Both the position numbers and the translations under genes were made by a program. Positions 33,160-45,199 of a stretch of 64,000 nt of DNA are shown piece by piece. How positions within the stretch are numbered: the stretch's first letter is position 1; each line of letters begins with the position of its first letter. Source of the stretch: Halichondria panicea (Eukaryota > Porifera > Demospongiae > Suberitida > Halichondriidae); contig NC_087384.1 of NCBI RefSeq assembly GCF_963675165.1, forward strand, positions 793,001-857,000, given 5' to 3'. The notes under the pieces are model-generated. The model had not been told where the DNA came from, did no database searches, and worked only from the letters and a program-made list of their open reading frames with translations.

Positions 33160-34938
33160 CATGTAGTGTAACAGTTTATATAAATAAACCACAATACTAT
33201 AGAGCAAGGAACAAAGTTTAAATTTTGGAACAGAAGATTCTATAGACCAAATCTTTATGCTTTTGTTGTTGTAGTTTTTACGCTATTTGGTTTAGCTTAC
33301 GTCAGCTCACGTGAAGTTTTGGCAATAGTATTACTGTGAAAATGCAAAAAAAACACCACTTAAAGGTAAGCGTATATCAGTTTACAGCTAAATCACAACT
33401 TGGCCAATCTCTATCTGTAGGTACAAAGTTCAAATTTTGAAGCCCCAGTCCATTCATGCTGTCTTGATCATACAGAGTATAGCTTTAATGTAGATTCTGT
33501 AGTAATTACCCCAGTGAGCTTCTTTCTGATTTCACTGAGGTGCAAGTAATCGCATGGACTATAGTATATAGATATTCGTCATGTTTGTGGAAAGTATATA
33601 TGGGTTCTAGGGGTAGCTTGATTACGACATACACTGCCTGCATGGTCGTTTAAAACGATATATATATAAAATTGTTGACCGAGAAACAGCCTGATGCTGA
33701 ACCAGTCTCCAATTCTCTGCCACATTTAGTTTTTTTCCCAGCCACCCTTTCTACCGCCCCCATAAACTCGGAACCCATATCACTTTATTTATCACTTTGA
33801 GGCGTACCAAGGTCAGAGAATATGTGGAGTAACTGCTCAGCTGTGTCTTTAGAATACAGCGAGCAAAGCTACAAGTACAAGTAACGTGAGCATACATCGA
33901 TACATAAGAGATAGCATCCATGCACTGGTACTTCTTGCCATCAACAGTGATCGGTGCATTTATCACGTGCACGCTCATCAAATTGATCTGGAGTCTCTCC
34001 CAAGATGTACCGTGTTCGAGAGGAGCTTTGTAATCAAAATTGGCTTTGGTGGCCTAGCTGATACTTAAACAATTGTTATTATGTCTCTTTCTGCATGCAT
34101 GAGCTTTCGTGTGCCATCTCCTTTTGAGCGATCGAAAAAGCAACTTCTCTTGATTCATTAGTACAAGTGTTGGCAATGAAAATTATCCTCTTTTCGGAGA
34201 CGGATATGAGAGGGAGGATTCTCTACTTCAGTACAGCAAGATTTGGCTGGTGTGTGTACAGGTATATAGTACATTGATATGTATATGATCTTTCAATCAA
34301 AGACATCAAAGCCTTATAAGCATTTTTCGGGAAGGGAAGACATATGGTCAAGTCTCTTCTTTCCAAACCTTGTTTCCTATAATTAATTTATTACAGCCTG
34401 TAATTGTATCTGAATGTCTTGGCATGCATGCATGTGTGTATAATTATTATGTATTATAATTATGGGCACTGATGTAATAATTATAGTTGTCTATAATGAT
34501 GCGCGCCTGTGTATATATCCAGTTGTTGATATTGGTACATTTTGCTGTGGGCCAGCTTTAGATTCAGCGGTAATAAAATTATAATGACTCATCTCTGCAG
34601 ATATACAGCTGCAAGACTGTGAAGAGTGCTAAAGTATAAATCAATGTGCATGGACTTACATGGGCCTCCTCTTCAGCCGGCATTGACAGCAGGCTGAAAT
34701 GCAGCTCACATTGGCCGATAATGAAAAACCAGGCTGACAGCTCATCAACTATATACTCAGTGGTAGATCTAGCTTGGGGCAGCATATACAGCACAAGTGT
34801 TGGAATAGAACTAGTGGTTCTTATAAGATGACACTATAGTGTCACGCACACACACACACGCATTTCTATATGAGTGCGAATTAAAATGAATTAAAGTGTT
34901 GGCAATGAAAATTATCTGACGTAACTCTGACCCGTATA
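33160..34938. other. Gene-poor DNA
   Basis: At 33310-33370 a segment (CAGCTCACGTGAAGTTTTGG ... AAAACACCACTTA) resembles the left flank of the TIR element at about 32436. GTGTTGGCAATGAAAATTATC occurs at both 34171 and 34897. No gene was recognised. Confidence 0.4.
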
Positions 34939-35033
34939 GAGCTATTTCATCACGTGATCCATTTCATCCATCCGCCCACGCATGGTGTACTGTTCAACAC
35001 AGGCAGGTGTAGCAAATACGGCATTTAGCTATC

Positions 35034-37042
35034 GTGCAGATGCAGCATCTATCTTCATACGCTGCAACTCTGGGATTGGAGGCTATAAAGCGATACAAAG
35101 AGAAAATAGCAGTGATTGGTGGTCTAGATCCATTTTCAGCAGCCCTTGGAAAGCCAGTAGATCATGTTCCACCACTAGAGGCAAGTGATATTGTCTCTTA
35201 CTTGATCCTGCAGACTAGTTTCATCACATCTAAACAATTCAAAGCCAGAAAATCGCTTGAAGCATACAATCAGTTTGTTTGTGGATGGGTCAAGGATGTC
35301 AGTACCTGGACAGTGTGTGGATCATACCTCACAGTTGGCCGTGTAAGTGCATAGATAATGAGATGCATGTACTGATTATGACACTGATGAAGTAGTATGC
35401 AATGCTTGAATTCACTTGCTCATGTAGCTTACATGTAGATACGTATGTACTATATGGACAGTAAACAAATCTTTTCTATAAATTATAGGTTCGACATTCT
35501 CAGCGCTTAAACGATACTCCTTTGGCATGTTGGATCATACTTGATTTGACAGGTGCTGTGTCTTGTGCTCACTGTAATTGTATGGCTGGCCTTGGAGAGG
35601 TTTGTACGCATATAGCGGCAGTACTGTTTTATCTGGAAGCTGCTTACAGGATTAAAGGAAAGGAAACGTGTACGCAAACCAAGTGTGAATGGCTTTTGCC
35701 ATCTTTTTTGAAGAAGATAGAATACAAACCCGTCAGGCACATTGACTTCACTTCTACAAATAGTAAAAAAAGAAAATTGGACGAAATGATCGATTCCTCC
35801 TCTACTTCTAAACAGCAACAATCTGATAATCATCCTGCTACTAGCACAGAGCAAAAGGTATACACAAATATCCCTGATGAAAAGGAAATGAGTGATTTTT
35901 TTGAGAGCTTAAATCATTGCGGTACAATACCAGTAGTACTCTCATTGGTTCCTAATTATTCGGACAAATTTGTAAAATGTAATGAACTTCCTAGGCCTCT
36001 TCAGTTGCTTCATGATCCTAAATTCATGACTCTAGAATATCAAGAGCTCCTTAACGAATGTGCATCACTTAAGATACTTTTAACTAAGAATCAAGCAGAA
36101 AAGGTTGAAATCGAAACCAGGAATCAGGCTAAGTCTAATCTTTGGTTTAAATTTCGAGCTGGAAGGGTGACTGCGTCAAAAATGAAAGCTGTTTGTCACA
36201 CCGATGCCTTAAACCCTTCCCAGAGCTTAGTAAAACGTGTTTGTTATCCCGAGGCTTTTTGTTTCAAAAGCAAGCAAACTACCTGGGGTTGCAAACACGA
36301 AAAACCAGCAAGAGATCGATATTTTGCAAAATCTACTCAAGTGCATGCTGAGTTTGAAGTACGAGACAACGGTTTATTCATTAGTAATGAATGGCCATAT
36401 ATCGGTGCCTCACCAGATGGTATAATCAATTGCACATGCTGTGGAACAGGTGTATTAGAGGTTAAATGCCCTTACTCTCATCAAGGTGAACGTATTTCTG
36501 AATGTGCTGCCAGTGACAAGAATTTTTGTCTCAAATATTCTTCCGATAATACTCTTTATCTTGACCAGAAGCACGAATATTATTATCAGGTGCAAACACA
36601 GCTGTTTGTATTGGATGTAGACTACTGTGATTTTTGTGTGTGCACATTTACAGCTGATGAAGAATCTGATCTTTACATTGAAAGGATAGTTAAAAATAGG
36701 AAGTTCTGGGACGATTGTATTCTTAGAGCTGGACTATTTTTCCGAACATGTATTCTTCCTGAATTATTAGGCAAGTGGTACACAAGAGCAAGAAAAGCTA
36801 GCGATAATCTGAGTGTCGTAAACCCCGACATAGGTTCCGACATAGCTACTATCTATGGCTCTGATCAAAGCGGTCCTTCCAGTTCTACTGACATTTACTG
36901 TAACTGTCGTGCCCCAGCCGACGGTAAAATGATTGGGTGTGACAATGAAAATTGTAAAATTGAATGGTTCCACACTAAATGTCTCAATTTGAAAACGATA
37001 CCTAAAGGCAAGTGGTACTGTTCAGCTTGCAAGAAGCCATAA
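35034..37042 (+). CDS. SWIM zinc finger - YqaJ nuclease - PHD finger protein
   Basis: Exon 1 (35034-35342) joins exon 2 (35489-37042) at GTAAGT/TATAG in phase 0 to give 620 codons. Exon 1 contains GGLDPF and LEASDIVSYLILQTSF. The SWIM-type zinc finger is CAHCNCMAGLGEVCTHIAAV (about residue 120). The YqaJ lambda-exonuclease-like domain spans about residues 300-450 with FRAGRVTASKMK, GASPDGIINCTCCGTG and LEVKCPYSH, whose Asp, Glu and Lys fit a PD-(D/E)xK site. A PHD finger ends the protein (YCNCRAPADGKMIGCDNENC ... EWFHTKC ... WYCSACKKP). It probably processes DNA during transposition, and the PHD finger may bind histone tails; both roles are inferred. The start Met is the first in this frame. 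Confidence 0.8.
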
Positions 37043-37142
37043 CAACACTAACTATAATAGCTAAACCTATAATTGATGAGTATCGTTATACATATATACC
37101 ATTGCTGTATTCACGACTATAATTATTATGTTGATAATATTT

Positions 37143-38693
37143 TCAATGAAAAGGTACAACAGAATCACAAACATTATTAAGAGCACAACATATTCTAACA
37201 ATCCTGTCAATAAGAGGAACTTCCTCACCAGTTCTTTTAATTATAAAATGAATGGGTAGTGTACTTTGTAAAATAGAATACTTTTGTCGAACATTTCCTA
37301 TCACACGTTCAACATGTATTCGAACATTAGCGATCGCCCTTGTTTCTTCTATTTCGGTTGCTGATAATTGACTTTTTCCTTTAGTGAAAGCTGGGATGTG
37401 TAATCTAGCGTGCATTAGTCCAACTGAATCAGAAATGTCGAATCCTCGATCCGCTAAAACGACATCTCCAGGCAGTAAATTGTCGAGAATGCCACAATGC
37501 TCAGTGAGATACTTGTCACTTGTACGACCACCCCAAGTTTCAGAGACGTACGAAACAGACCCCTGTGGTGTAATTCCTAATAAAACTTTCACAGTGTTGT
37601 GATGTTTGTATGAAGACCAAGTGCTCGCTCTTGCTTCTAGGTTAGAAGGTCTTTCGCAAAAAACTTCAAAACAATCAAGAATCACAGCCACCTTTTTTCC
37701 AAAAGCAAGTTCAAAACATTCCGGCATTGTTTTTTGAAGGCTTTCCCGATCAGGCCACACAATCAACTTGTTGAGTCGAATATCCATTGTGATTAACCAT
37801 TTCAATAATAATCGAGACACAGTTGCAGTAGAAACATCAAATCGAAACGCAATATCCTGATTCGGACAATTCAAACGAATTTTCATCATCACAAGCACAA
37901 ACTGTTGGAAAGAAGAAAGTTTTTGGCATGTGTCTAAACAGGTTTGTGATGCTGTAACATGATCAAAAACTGCTTTCAATACTCTGGCATTGGGCAATCC
38001 TGTATAGAACCGGACATCATCGTCTTTCTGAAGAGATCTTATACAAAAGGGTGGCAATACTTCGCTAAGCCTCTTAGACATATCTTCAATAATGCTACGG
38101 CAATCGGTTAACTTCTTCCTTAAATCAACAACACTGGATGATTCTTCTGTTTGTGTATATGCACACGCACTGTTCTCATCTACAGGTACACTCGCACTCG
38201 CACGGTTCTCATCACTGTCTATTAGTATAGGTACACTCGCACTCGCTTGGTTCTCATCATTGTCCACAGGTACAATCGCACTCCCATCTACAGGTAAACT
38301 CGCACTCGCGCTCGCATCATCATCAACAGCATCAGAGTAAATCGGTAGTAAGCTGCTGCTCCTTTTTTTGGCTCTCTCCCATCTTGAGACATCAGCAATC
38401 ATTTGTTTCTCATGGCCAAGGTGTAAGGAAGGCAGCCAGTCAGGATTATTCTTATCAAAAAGATAGGCGGGCTTCCCAGAAATGAAATGTCTTGAACAAA
38501 TTCGATCGTTCACCAATATCTTATTGGTGAGACCTTCTCGTGAAATGGCAGCCAGAAATCCGTTTCTCCTTTTTTTACTGAGCTCTTTCTCAACAGCACT
38601 CCTGCCATTTATTATAGCAGGAATTCTATAGAAGGATACTTCTTTATCTCGCCCAGAGCGCTTCGAGCAGCCTATCACTACGCACAAAACCAT
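37143..38693 (-). CDS. THAP-domain DDE transposase
   Basis: A single exon of 516 codons. The N-terminus is a THAP DNA-binding domain ([20 protein letters not shown] ... [15 protein letters not shown] ... [12 protein letters not shown]). A low-complexity region with repeated ASASVP(V/I) follows at residues 120-175, then a helix-turn-helix ([20 protein letters not shown]). The catalytic core is of the DDE_Tnp_4 type: [25 protein letters not shown] and [13 protein letters not shown] supply the Asp, Asp and Glu. It is the transposase of the surrounding element and converges with the YqaJ gene. No disruption was seen. Confidence 0.88.
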   Translation of the reverse strand: MVLCVVIGCSKRSGRDKEVSFYRIPAIINGRSAVEKELSKKRRNGFLAAISREGLTNKILVNDRICSRHFISGKPAYLFDKNNPDWLPSLHLGHEKQMIADVSRWERAKKRSSSLLPIYSDAVDDDASASASLPVDGSAIVPVDNDENQASASVPILIDSDENRASASVPVDENSACAYTQTEESSSVVDLRKKLTDCRSIIEDMSKRLSEVLPPFCIRSLQKDDDVRFYTGLPNARVLKAVFDHVTASQTCLDTCQKLSSFQQFVLVMMKIRLNCPNQDIAFRFDVSTATVSRLLLKWLITMDIRLNKLIVWPDRESLQKTMPECFELAFGKKVAVILDCFEVFCERPSNLEARASTWSSYKHHNTVKVLLGITPQGSVSYVSETWGGRTSDKYLTEHCGILDNLLPGDVVLADRGFDISDSVGLMHARLHIPAFTKGKSQLSATEIEETRAIANVRIHVERVIGNVRQKYSILQSTLPIHFIIKRTGEEVPLIDRIVRICCALNNVCDSVVPFH

Positions 38694-38841
38694 GACTGTG
38701 ATTTATAGTATCTATGGTGAGCCCCACCCTTCTTTTTGGCTGTGATATTATGAATATCTGTACACCAACATGGCTGACTAGGCATTTTTCACGTGACTGT
38801 GACGTCACATGAAATAGCTCTATAGAGTGCGAATTCCAGAC

Positions 38842-40880
38842 ACACCCACAGTGCCACACCCATAATGCTCTTCATTTCCTATTTTTTAGGCATTTCGGAT
38901 TTTCGGATTTGTGGCACATGTGCATGGGCATCAGATGGCCAGATTTGACCAAGCAGAAGGCCGCAGAGGTCCCCAGAGCTGTGGTCCTTTATGCTGGCTG
39001 GGGCAGCGGCTATGAGAGCCTCCCTGAGTGAGGAGAGAGCTGGGCAGGTCAGCAAGAAGTGCGAGGGTGATTCTACACCTAGATTGCAAAGTTTGCAGGT
39101 TGCATCTCCCGGTGCAGCGTTGGTTGATCTGTATCTAAATCTTGAGGCGTTAAGTTCTAGGCCATCACAGCCGGTGAGAAGCCTGATCCTGAAGTTAGAG
39201 GGGCCGTGCAGAGATCTGTCTTTCAGGGAGCATGACCACAGCTGGGAGGGCTTCCCAAGATGGGCAGGCAGGGATGAGATATTGAGGTGTGAGCAGGAGT
39301 CTACCAGATTTACATGCTGTTTGATGAGCATTGACTTTTTCGCAGCTGCTTTGAAGGAGTCTTTGCTTTTTCCATTCAGAACCATGTTAGAAATTGGAGG
39401 GTATGAGTGAGTAGAAGCTAGAGACGCCCATGTCTTGAGTACCCCAGTGAGAGTGTTTAGAAGCAGTCTTTCCATCAGGACTTTTTTGGGGAGGTCTTCT
39501 GTTGACATACAAGCTATAGAGTTAATAAAGCAGAGCTGCCTGCAGTCTACCATGGAGGAAATCCCCATTGATCTAATAAGGCTCGACAGTGCAAGTGAGG
39601 GGACATCTGGTCGGGAGACCCTGAATCGTACGCAGTATTTTCCTGTGGGATCTTTCCAGCATTGTTAGTTCAGTTTTTGTGAGTGACCAAAACTCTGACC
39701 CGTATAGAGTAACTGGGAGGCAGAGAGAAGAGTATAATTTGTGGGATGTGATGGGGTGGAGGCAGCCAAATCTTGCTCCAATCGAGTTCAAGGCAAAGAA
39801 GGCACTCCTCCCTGCAGAGCAACGATTGGATATTTTTGCCAGGCCAGATGTAGTTACCAGGCGCAAGATTCCTAGGTGAGAGTAGCTGTCTGCCTCTTGT
39901 ATAGTTTCACGGCATACAAAAAAGGAGCGGGAGAGACGGCCAGACGAGCGGGATTTTGACAACTCCCCAAAGATTAAAACTGCAGATTTTGAAGAATTGA
40001 TTTCATAACGCCAGGCACTAGCATAGTCTGAAACGATGTCAAGTAGAGATTGCAGCTTGACAGGAGTATCCGCAATGAGAGAAAGATCGTCTGCGTACAT
40101 GAGGGACGGGCAGTGAACAGAGCCGACCATAGCACCAAGGCAGCATTCATCTAGTTGGACCAGAAGTGCATCCACGTAAACCGAGTAGAGCAGTGGGGAC
40201 AGGATTGCACCTTGGCGGACACCCTGTTTAATACTAAAGACACGAGACCTTTTACCCTTCAAAAGGAAGCAGGAGGAGGAGCGAGAGTACCAGTCGACCA
40301 GAAGGTGCCAGATTCTCGGATGAATGTTCTTTTCATGTAGTTTGACAAACAGGCCCTCATGCCAGACAGTATCGAAGGCCTTCTTGACATCTAGGAAAGC
40401 TACAAACGCCTTCTTCCCTAGGTCACGGAGAGATTGGACAGATTCTTGGAACACAAATGCAGTGTGTATCGAGCTATACCCTACTCTGAAGCCCCCCTGG
40501 AGATGGTTGAGGGAAATGCCATCTGCTGACAACTTGTCTAATATTAGTTTTTCTAATAGTTTCCCGACGTTGGATAAGAGAGAGATTCCTCTATAGTTCG
40601 ATGGGTTCCTAAGGTCCTTGTCGGCTCCTTTTGGGATCGCCGTGACTAATCCCAGGGTGAACATCTCTGGGATATAGCAGCAGGCGAGGATCGCATTAAA
40701 AATCTTGCAGAGCTCTAGTTGGGCAATGGGACCAGTAAAACATGGATGTTCAGGATCAATGTCATCAGGGCCTGGGGCCTTTTCTCTCTTCAGTGACTTT
40801 ATTGCCCTAGCTATGTCCTGTGGTGTGAACACAATTGTCACCACCATGGGAGGATTCAAGTAGGGCACGGAAATTACCCA
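38842..40880 (-). pseudogene. LINE reverse transcriptase, 5'-truncated and frameshifted
   Basis: The minus strand encodes a reverse transcriptase. Its landmarks are SLKREKAPGPDDIDPEH, IPKGADKDLRNPSNYRGISL, FLDVKKAFDTVWHE, KQGVRQGAILSPLLYSVYVD and MYADDLSLIADTP (YADD catalytic site). A C-terminal Cys-rich end follows (CKLCNLGVESPSHFLLTC). One extra C in a C4 run (plus strand GGGG at 39599-39602) splits it into two frames, 40868-39573 and 39568-38879; otherwise both halves are open. The endonuclease and ORF1 are missing upstream of about 40880. The 3' end (ATGAAGAGCATTATGG on the coding strand) also occurs as short copies in both inverted-repeat arms. Family: Jockey/CR1/L2-like; the exact clade was not determined. 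Confidence 0.8.
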
Positions 40881-40914
40881 TCACACTATCGCTCTGACTA
40901 GCCGCTAGCTAAAA

Positions 40915-41970
40915 CCTAGCCTCAATCCTAGTCTGGGGGCCAGACCTCTTTCTCAGAGGGGGGAGGGGGAAGAGAGAAAGAGGTCTGGAGACTCTTGCAG
41001 CACTTCCGTGTGCTCTTGGAATGCTAATCCTAGCTCTCTTGATTTTGCCCCCGAGCTATTAGGTCTGGCCCCCACTCTACCTCGATCCCAGCATAGATTG
41101 AAGAGTACGGTGGCCCTGAGCGCTACTCTAGTTGGTAGTTCATACTTGATAGTTCAAACGCGTAGTTGATAGTTCGCAGTTACTACTTGATAGTTCAAAT
41201 GCGTAGTTGGTAGTTCGCAGTTGCTACTTGATAGTTCAAACACGTAGTTGGTAGTTGGGAGTTGGCAGTTGGTAGTTGGCAGTTGGTAGTTGGTAGTTGG
41301 TAGTTGGTAGTTGGTAGTTGGCAGTTGGGAGTTGGGAGTTGGCAGTTCGTAACCTTTAAACTTTGCAACAATAATTAGCCTGCTTTTAAATTATGATACT
41401 GGCACCGATATCTAGCTGGCCTAAGACGGCAATGGCAATATTAATCTTATATGTACACATCTAGGTATAGGGAGATCATTTCAAGTCTAATCCTCATGTA
41501 CCTATATTCCCAGATCCCAGCAGGGGGGGGGATTATAGAAACAGGTTTTGCATGGCACTTTTAGATTCTATTGAGGCTATAATAGTATTTAAAGTTATGG
41601 TTAAAAGATTAGAGGCAGTGCAAAGATCTATATACAACATTTGCTAACTGCAAAGTTTAAAGGTAACGAACTACCAACTGCCAACTGCGAACTACCAACT
41701 GCCAACTGCGAACTACCAACTGCCAACTGTCAACTGCCAACTGCCAACTGCCAACTCCCAACTGCCAACTGCCAACTGCCAACTTGCCAACTGCCAACTA
41801 CCAACTGCCAACTGCCAACTCCCAACTGCCAACTGCCAACTGCCAACTACCAACTGCCAACTACCAACTGGAGTAGCACTCAGGGCCACCGTAGAAGAGT
41901 ACTCTTCAATCTATGATCCCAGCGAGGAGGCGACCTAGCGTTCAATTAGAGACGGATCGGCCTGGGATCG
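40915..41970. mobile_element. Foldback element with heptamer-repeat arms
   Basis: The outer borders read TAGCCTCAATCCTAG (40917) and CCTGGGATCGAGGCTA (about 41968). Inside, ATAGATTGAAGAGTAC with GGTGGCCCTGAGCGCTACTC (41091-41128) is mirrored by GAGTAGCACTCAGGGCCACC and GTACTCTTCAATCTAT (41872-41915). The arms are heptamer arrays of GTTGGTA/GTTGGCA (about 41128-41345) and their reverse complement TGCCAAC/TACCAAC (about 41668-41870). A 320-base centre separates them. Open frames across the arrays are artefacts of the 7-base period. Confidence 0.8.
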
Positions 41971-42038
41971 AGGCTAGCTAAAACCCTGCAAAAAATTACT
42001 ACAGTGCATGTGATTAGAATGCTAATGGTAACATCGTC

Positions 42039-44112
42039 ATGTCTTTAATGCCTAGTCAGTTGAATATGAATGCAGCTTTTGTCTTTCTTTGGTTTCAGCT
42101 TGGAATAGGTAAGAAAATTGATCATCTATAGTGATGTGTTGGCTGTTGTATAGGTGTATTCAGATAGATAGTCTCACAGAGTCTGACATTTCACATCAGT
42201 TCTCTGAATTGGGACTTCATAATTATAATTATTATATCTATAATATTTTAGGGGTAGCTGATCTTATCTGCATGGATGGCTGCTATGGTAGTAATGACAC
42301 TGCCATCTTCACTTGTACTGTGAATGACGAAACCAGCACTGGTGGAACAGTGTGGAGTGGAACTGCATTAAACTGTCCAAACAACAACCCGCTCTTCAAT
42401 AATAGAATATATCTGCCTCATTATGACTTTAATTTACAAGCTTATGGTACTTGCAATGGTGTCAGGATATTATCAGAGAGTGTTGGAGTCAATGGCTCAT
42501 TGTATAGCTCAAATCTAACTATAACAGCTATTACTCCTGACATGAATGGTCAGACTATAGTTTGTTCACTCTCAGGGATTTCTATTGTGGGTATTAAAAC
42601 ACTGAAAATTGGAGGTATGCTTGTTTGACTATACTGATACAACTAATGCACTGTCTATAATTATTGCAGCATTACCAGAGTCACCACTAAGTATATCTGT
42701 CTCTTTCCTTATACCTTTCAAAACATTCGCTGTGAGTTGGTGTCCTCCATTGAATGTAACTGGTGGGATTGACGGATTCCTAGTCAACACATCAAATGGC
42801 TGTGGGCAGTGCACCAATATTGGAGTAGTGGGTGCTGGCACAACAGAGGTATTGTGCTCCGACTGGTTGGTCCTAGGACAGATTTGCAACATTTCTATTC
42901 GAACCATTACCACTGATTGTCACTTTCACAGTGTGAACCCAGCCCGTATTTCTGTTTTCTTAGAGTGTAAGTTGTATACACATGCATGCACAAATCCAAG
43001 TTCTCATTCAGTGCGTGCCTATCCTTGCCACTACAGATCCCACAGCACCAGCGATCACTAACATTACAAGAATGTACAACCTGAATGGATTTTTAAGAGG
43101 TTTTACAATAGCTCTATCTCACCCCTCAGTAAGTTATGTATAGTTTTACAGTTGCTTGAATATTGTGTATATATTTTCCACAGAATATGCCTACGGACAA
43201 GAATGGATTTACTTTAACTTATGTTATTGTCATTGCACACTCTGTTGAGACAGAGCCAATGGAAACTTTGTTAGACTGCTCTGGGAGAACGGAGTGTGTG
43301 CAGAGCTTTGAAGTAGAGCAATTAATGTTTGGAGAGTACAAAGTTGGTGTTGGCACCATGACTCCTGTTGGGAAAACTGTCCAACACAATATTGTTTCAT
43401 TGGGTAAAGTCATCATGTATAATGTACAATGAAAGTTTACTCAAGCAGCACCTAATATGTTTACTACCAAACTCTTATAATTATGCATGCACTTTTTCAG
43501 GTACTAGGAATAACTTTGTGAATGTTACTGTGGATGTACATCAACGATACACAGTAATAAACTGTCTATTTTTCTCGCTTGAAAATTCCCTTATTTCTTG
43601 CCATGTGAGGTATGGACCGGAGTGTGGCAATTTATCATCTAGTAAGGGAGTATCAGCAAGCAAGGAGTCTGACGATGTCACAATTCTTTTGTTCAATGCT
43701 TACTCGCAATGTTTCGTGGTCACAGCTACTAATGGATCATATGTTGTTGAAGTTCATGGTCGTACCAGTGGTGAGTCCTTTGTGTGTACATGCATACAAA
43801 GTCAACAATTGCTTTTCAGGATACGCATCAGCAGATTCAACCCAGTTCCTCAACATTATCGCCATAGTGAGTGCCGGGACTGCAGTGTCTATGATATCTA
43901 TAGCAGTGGTAGTCTTTGGGTGTTGCTTGGTTGCATGTTACATAAAAGTCCGAAAAAGTTCCACAAAGGAGGAACACAATGTTGTAGAGAACGATCCAAC
44001 TTATGAAGAGATATCAGCTGTTAGGATGAGGCCTAGGGCTAGGGGCAGCATCAGCATTGAACCGAATGAAGCATACCACCGAGTGTCAGTCCAATTTCAA
44101 GCACATACTTAG
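42039..44112 (+). CDS. Receptor C: Ig-FN3 type I receptor
   Basis: Seven exons (42039-42108, 42252-42614, 42670-42966, 43037-43128, 43184-43403, 43501-43770, 43820-44112) give an uninterrupted 534-codon frame with intron phases 1-1-1-0-1-1. Exon 1 is a signal peptide (MNAAFVFLWFQLGI). Exon 2 is an Ig-like domain (AIFTCTVND, GTVWSG, TIVCSLSG). Exon 3 is FN3-like with CGQCTN and DCHFHS, exons 4-5 form a second FN3 and exon 6 a third. Exon 7 has a membrane helix (AVSMISIAVVVFGCCLVACY), KVRKSS and a tail with NDPTYEEISAVR and EPNEAYHRV. The tyrosine motifs could bind SH2 proteins when phosphorylated (inference). It is closest to receptor D. A kinase-tail relic, an antisense CH exon and dead kinase exons follow it. 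Confidence 0.82.
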
Positions 44113-44243
44113 TTCATGACTATTTAATTAAAAAACAGGTTGTCACTATCGAGTCAAGTGTGTATATATACATGACATTTTCTATGTAGATTCAGATTCA
44201 GTGTGTCTGTAGGCATGTACCATTAATTTTTTACCACAAAGCT

Positions 44244-44256
44244 CTGTGTGTGTGTG

Positions 44257-44314
<58 letters not shown>

Positions 44315-44376
44315 TGTGTGTGTGGGTGTGTGTGTGTGTGTGTGTGGGTGTGTGTGTGTGGGTGGGTGGGTGGGTG
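44244..44376. repeat. (TG)n microsatellite
   Basis: About 130 bases of TG repeats with GGGTG variants toward the right end, in the 3' flank of receptor C. Open frames over it are artefacts. Confidence 0.95.
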
Positions 44377-44532
44377 ATTAAGGTGGGTGACTCTAAAGCT
44401 TATATAACGGGTATATTTGCTTGCTATAGCCAATGTAATATGCCTAGAAATGTACTCTTGAATACTGAAATTACACGAGGCAACAAAATATGAACCGATT
44501 GCTGTAAAGGCTCTGAGCAGAACAGGAATATT

Positions 44533-44602
44533 GATGCTTAACAATAACAAGAGGGTGGGTCACAAGAGGGAGGGGTGTGAAAGCACTAATGAGCCACCAT
44601 GT
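44533..44602 (+). pseudogene. Relic of a kinase C-terminal tail
   Basis: TTAACAATAACAAGAGGGTG, CACAAGAGGGAGGGGTGTGA and AGCACTAATGAGCCACCA align with the tail-coding end of kinase A (13878-13947: CTAACAATAACCACGAGGCG ... AGCACCAATGAACCACC). The match is about 75% over 70 bases. It lies upstream of, not after, the kinase exons of copy C, so it belongs to a different and otherwise lost kinase copy. Confidence 0.55.
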
Positions 44603-44780
44603 AGCTTCCTATCAGCCAATGTTTGCGCAAATGAAATTAGTGGTCATTTTACTATGCCCACTACTCAGAAAAATCTGACCCGGATTCAATCCGGATTCAA
44701 CCCAGATTAGGTGTCGTGTAAACGAGGCTTATAGATTCAGAACCAGCCAAGTCTACAGTAATAGCACATGTGCGTATATA

Positions 44781-44954
44781 CCTTGCAGTTTGTACGACAA
44801 AAAAACACAAATGTCAATTCGGGGAATGATTGTGTTCTTTGACTGACTATAGTGCTGATAGATGGTAACTAGGAAGGTCATAATGCTCCTAGAGTCTGGG
44901 ATCTTCACCATCACCATGTCCTCCACGTCCAACATCTCTGGAATGCCCGCTTCC
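44781..44954 (-). pseudogene. Antisense calponin-homology exon (copy C)
   Basis: After the acceptor CAG at 44957-44955 the minus strand reads EAGIPEMLDVEDMVMVKIPD, then SRSIMTFLVTIYQHYSQSKN, and stays open to a GTATAT donor-like site near 44780. This is the last part of a CH domain (EHBP1/MICAL/cytospin type). Neighbouring CH exons were not found, so it is an orphan exon or relic. It is less damaged than copy A at 11815-11964. Confidence 0.6.
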
Positions 44955-45199
44955 CTGATAGGGGTGGGAAAGCATCAACGATAATTATGAATATAGTCAT
45001 GTGATATAGACCTATAGGAAAATCCAACTCAGGCTATGAGTCCTTCAAAATCTATCATTTTGTCCTTTACAAAAGAACACAGTGTATTTGTACCCACATC
45101 AATTAATATTCTAAGCACATCATATAGATTGTGACGAGCTATAAGGTGGCCGTAACAAAATTAATATTGTGAATTTATAGGTCCACATACTCAGTGTAA

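Larger units (their letters stand above)
34939..38820. mobile_element. ISL2EU-type DNA transposon, two convergent genes
   Basis: The ends GAGCTATTTCAT (34939) and ATGAAATAGCTC (38820) are inverted repeats, each flanked outside by TATA. The element encodes a SWIM-YqaJ-PHD protein (+) and a THAP-DDE transposase (-), converging near 37.1 kb. From memory, pairing of a THAP-type transposase with a YqaJ nuclease is the hallmark of the ISL2EU (formerly IS4EU) superfamily. Both frames are open, so the copy looks nearly intact. Confidence 0.75.

Noticed and set aside
34921-34938. AACTCTGACCCGTATAGAG shared with the LINE at 39690, read as a LINE piece split by the ISL2EU element
   Set aside because: Only about 18 bases match, and the right flank is a different part of the LINE, so chance or microhomology cannot be excluded.
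41641-41916. Long frame of LPTANC repeats
   Set aside because: It is an artefact of the heptamer array in the foldback arm; the opposite arm gives the same in antisense.
44182-44550. His-Thr-rich frame
   Set aside because: It is a translation of the (TG)n microsatellite.
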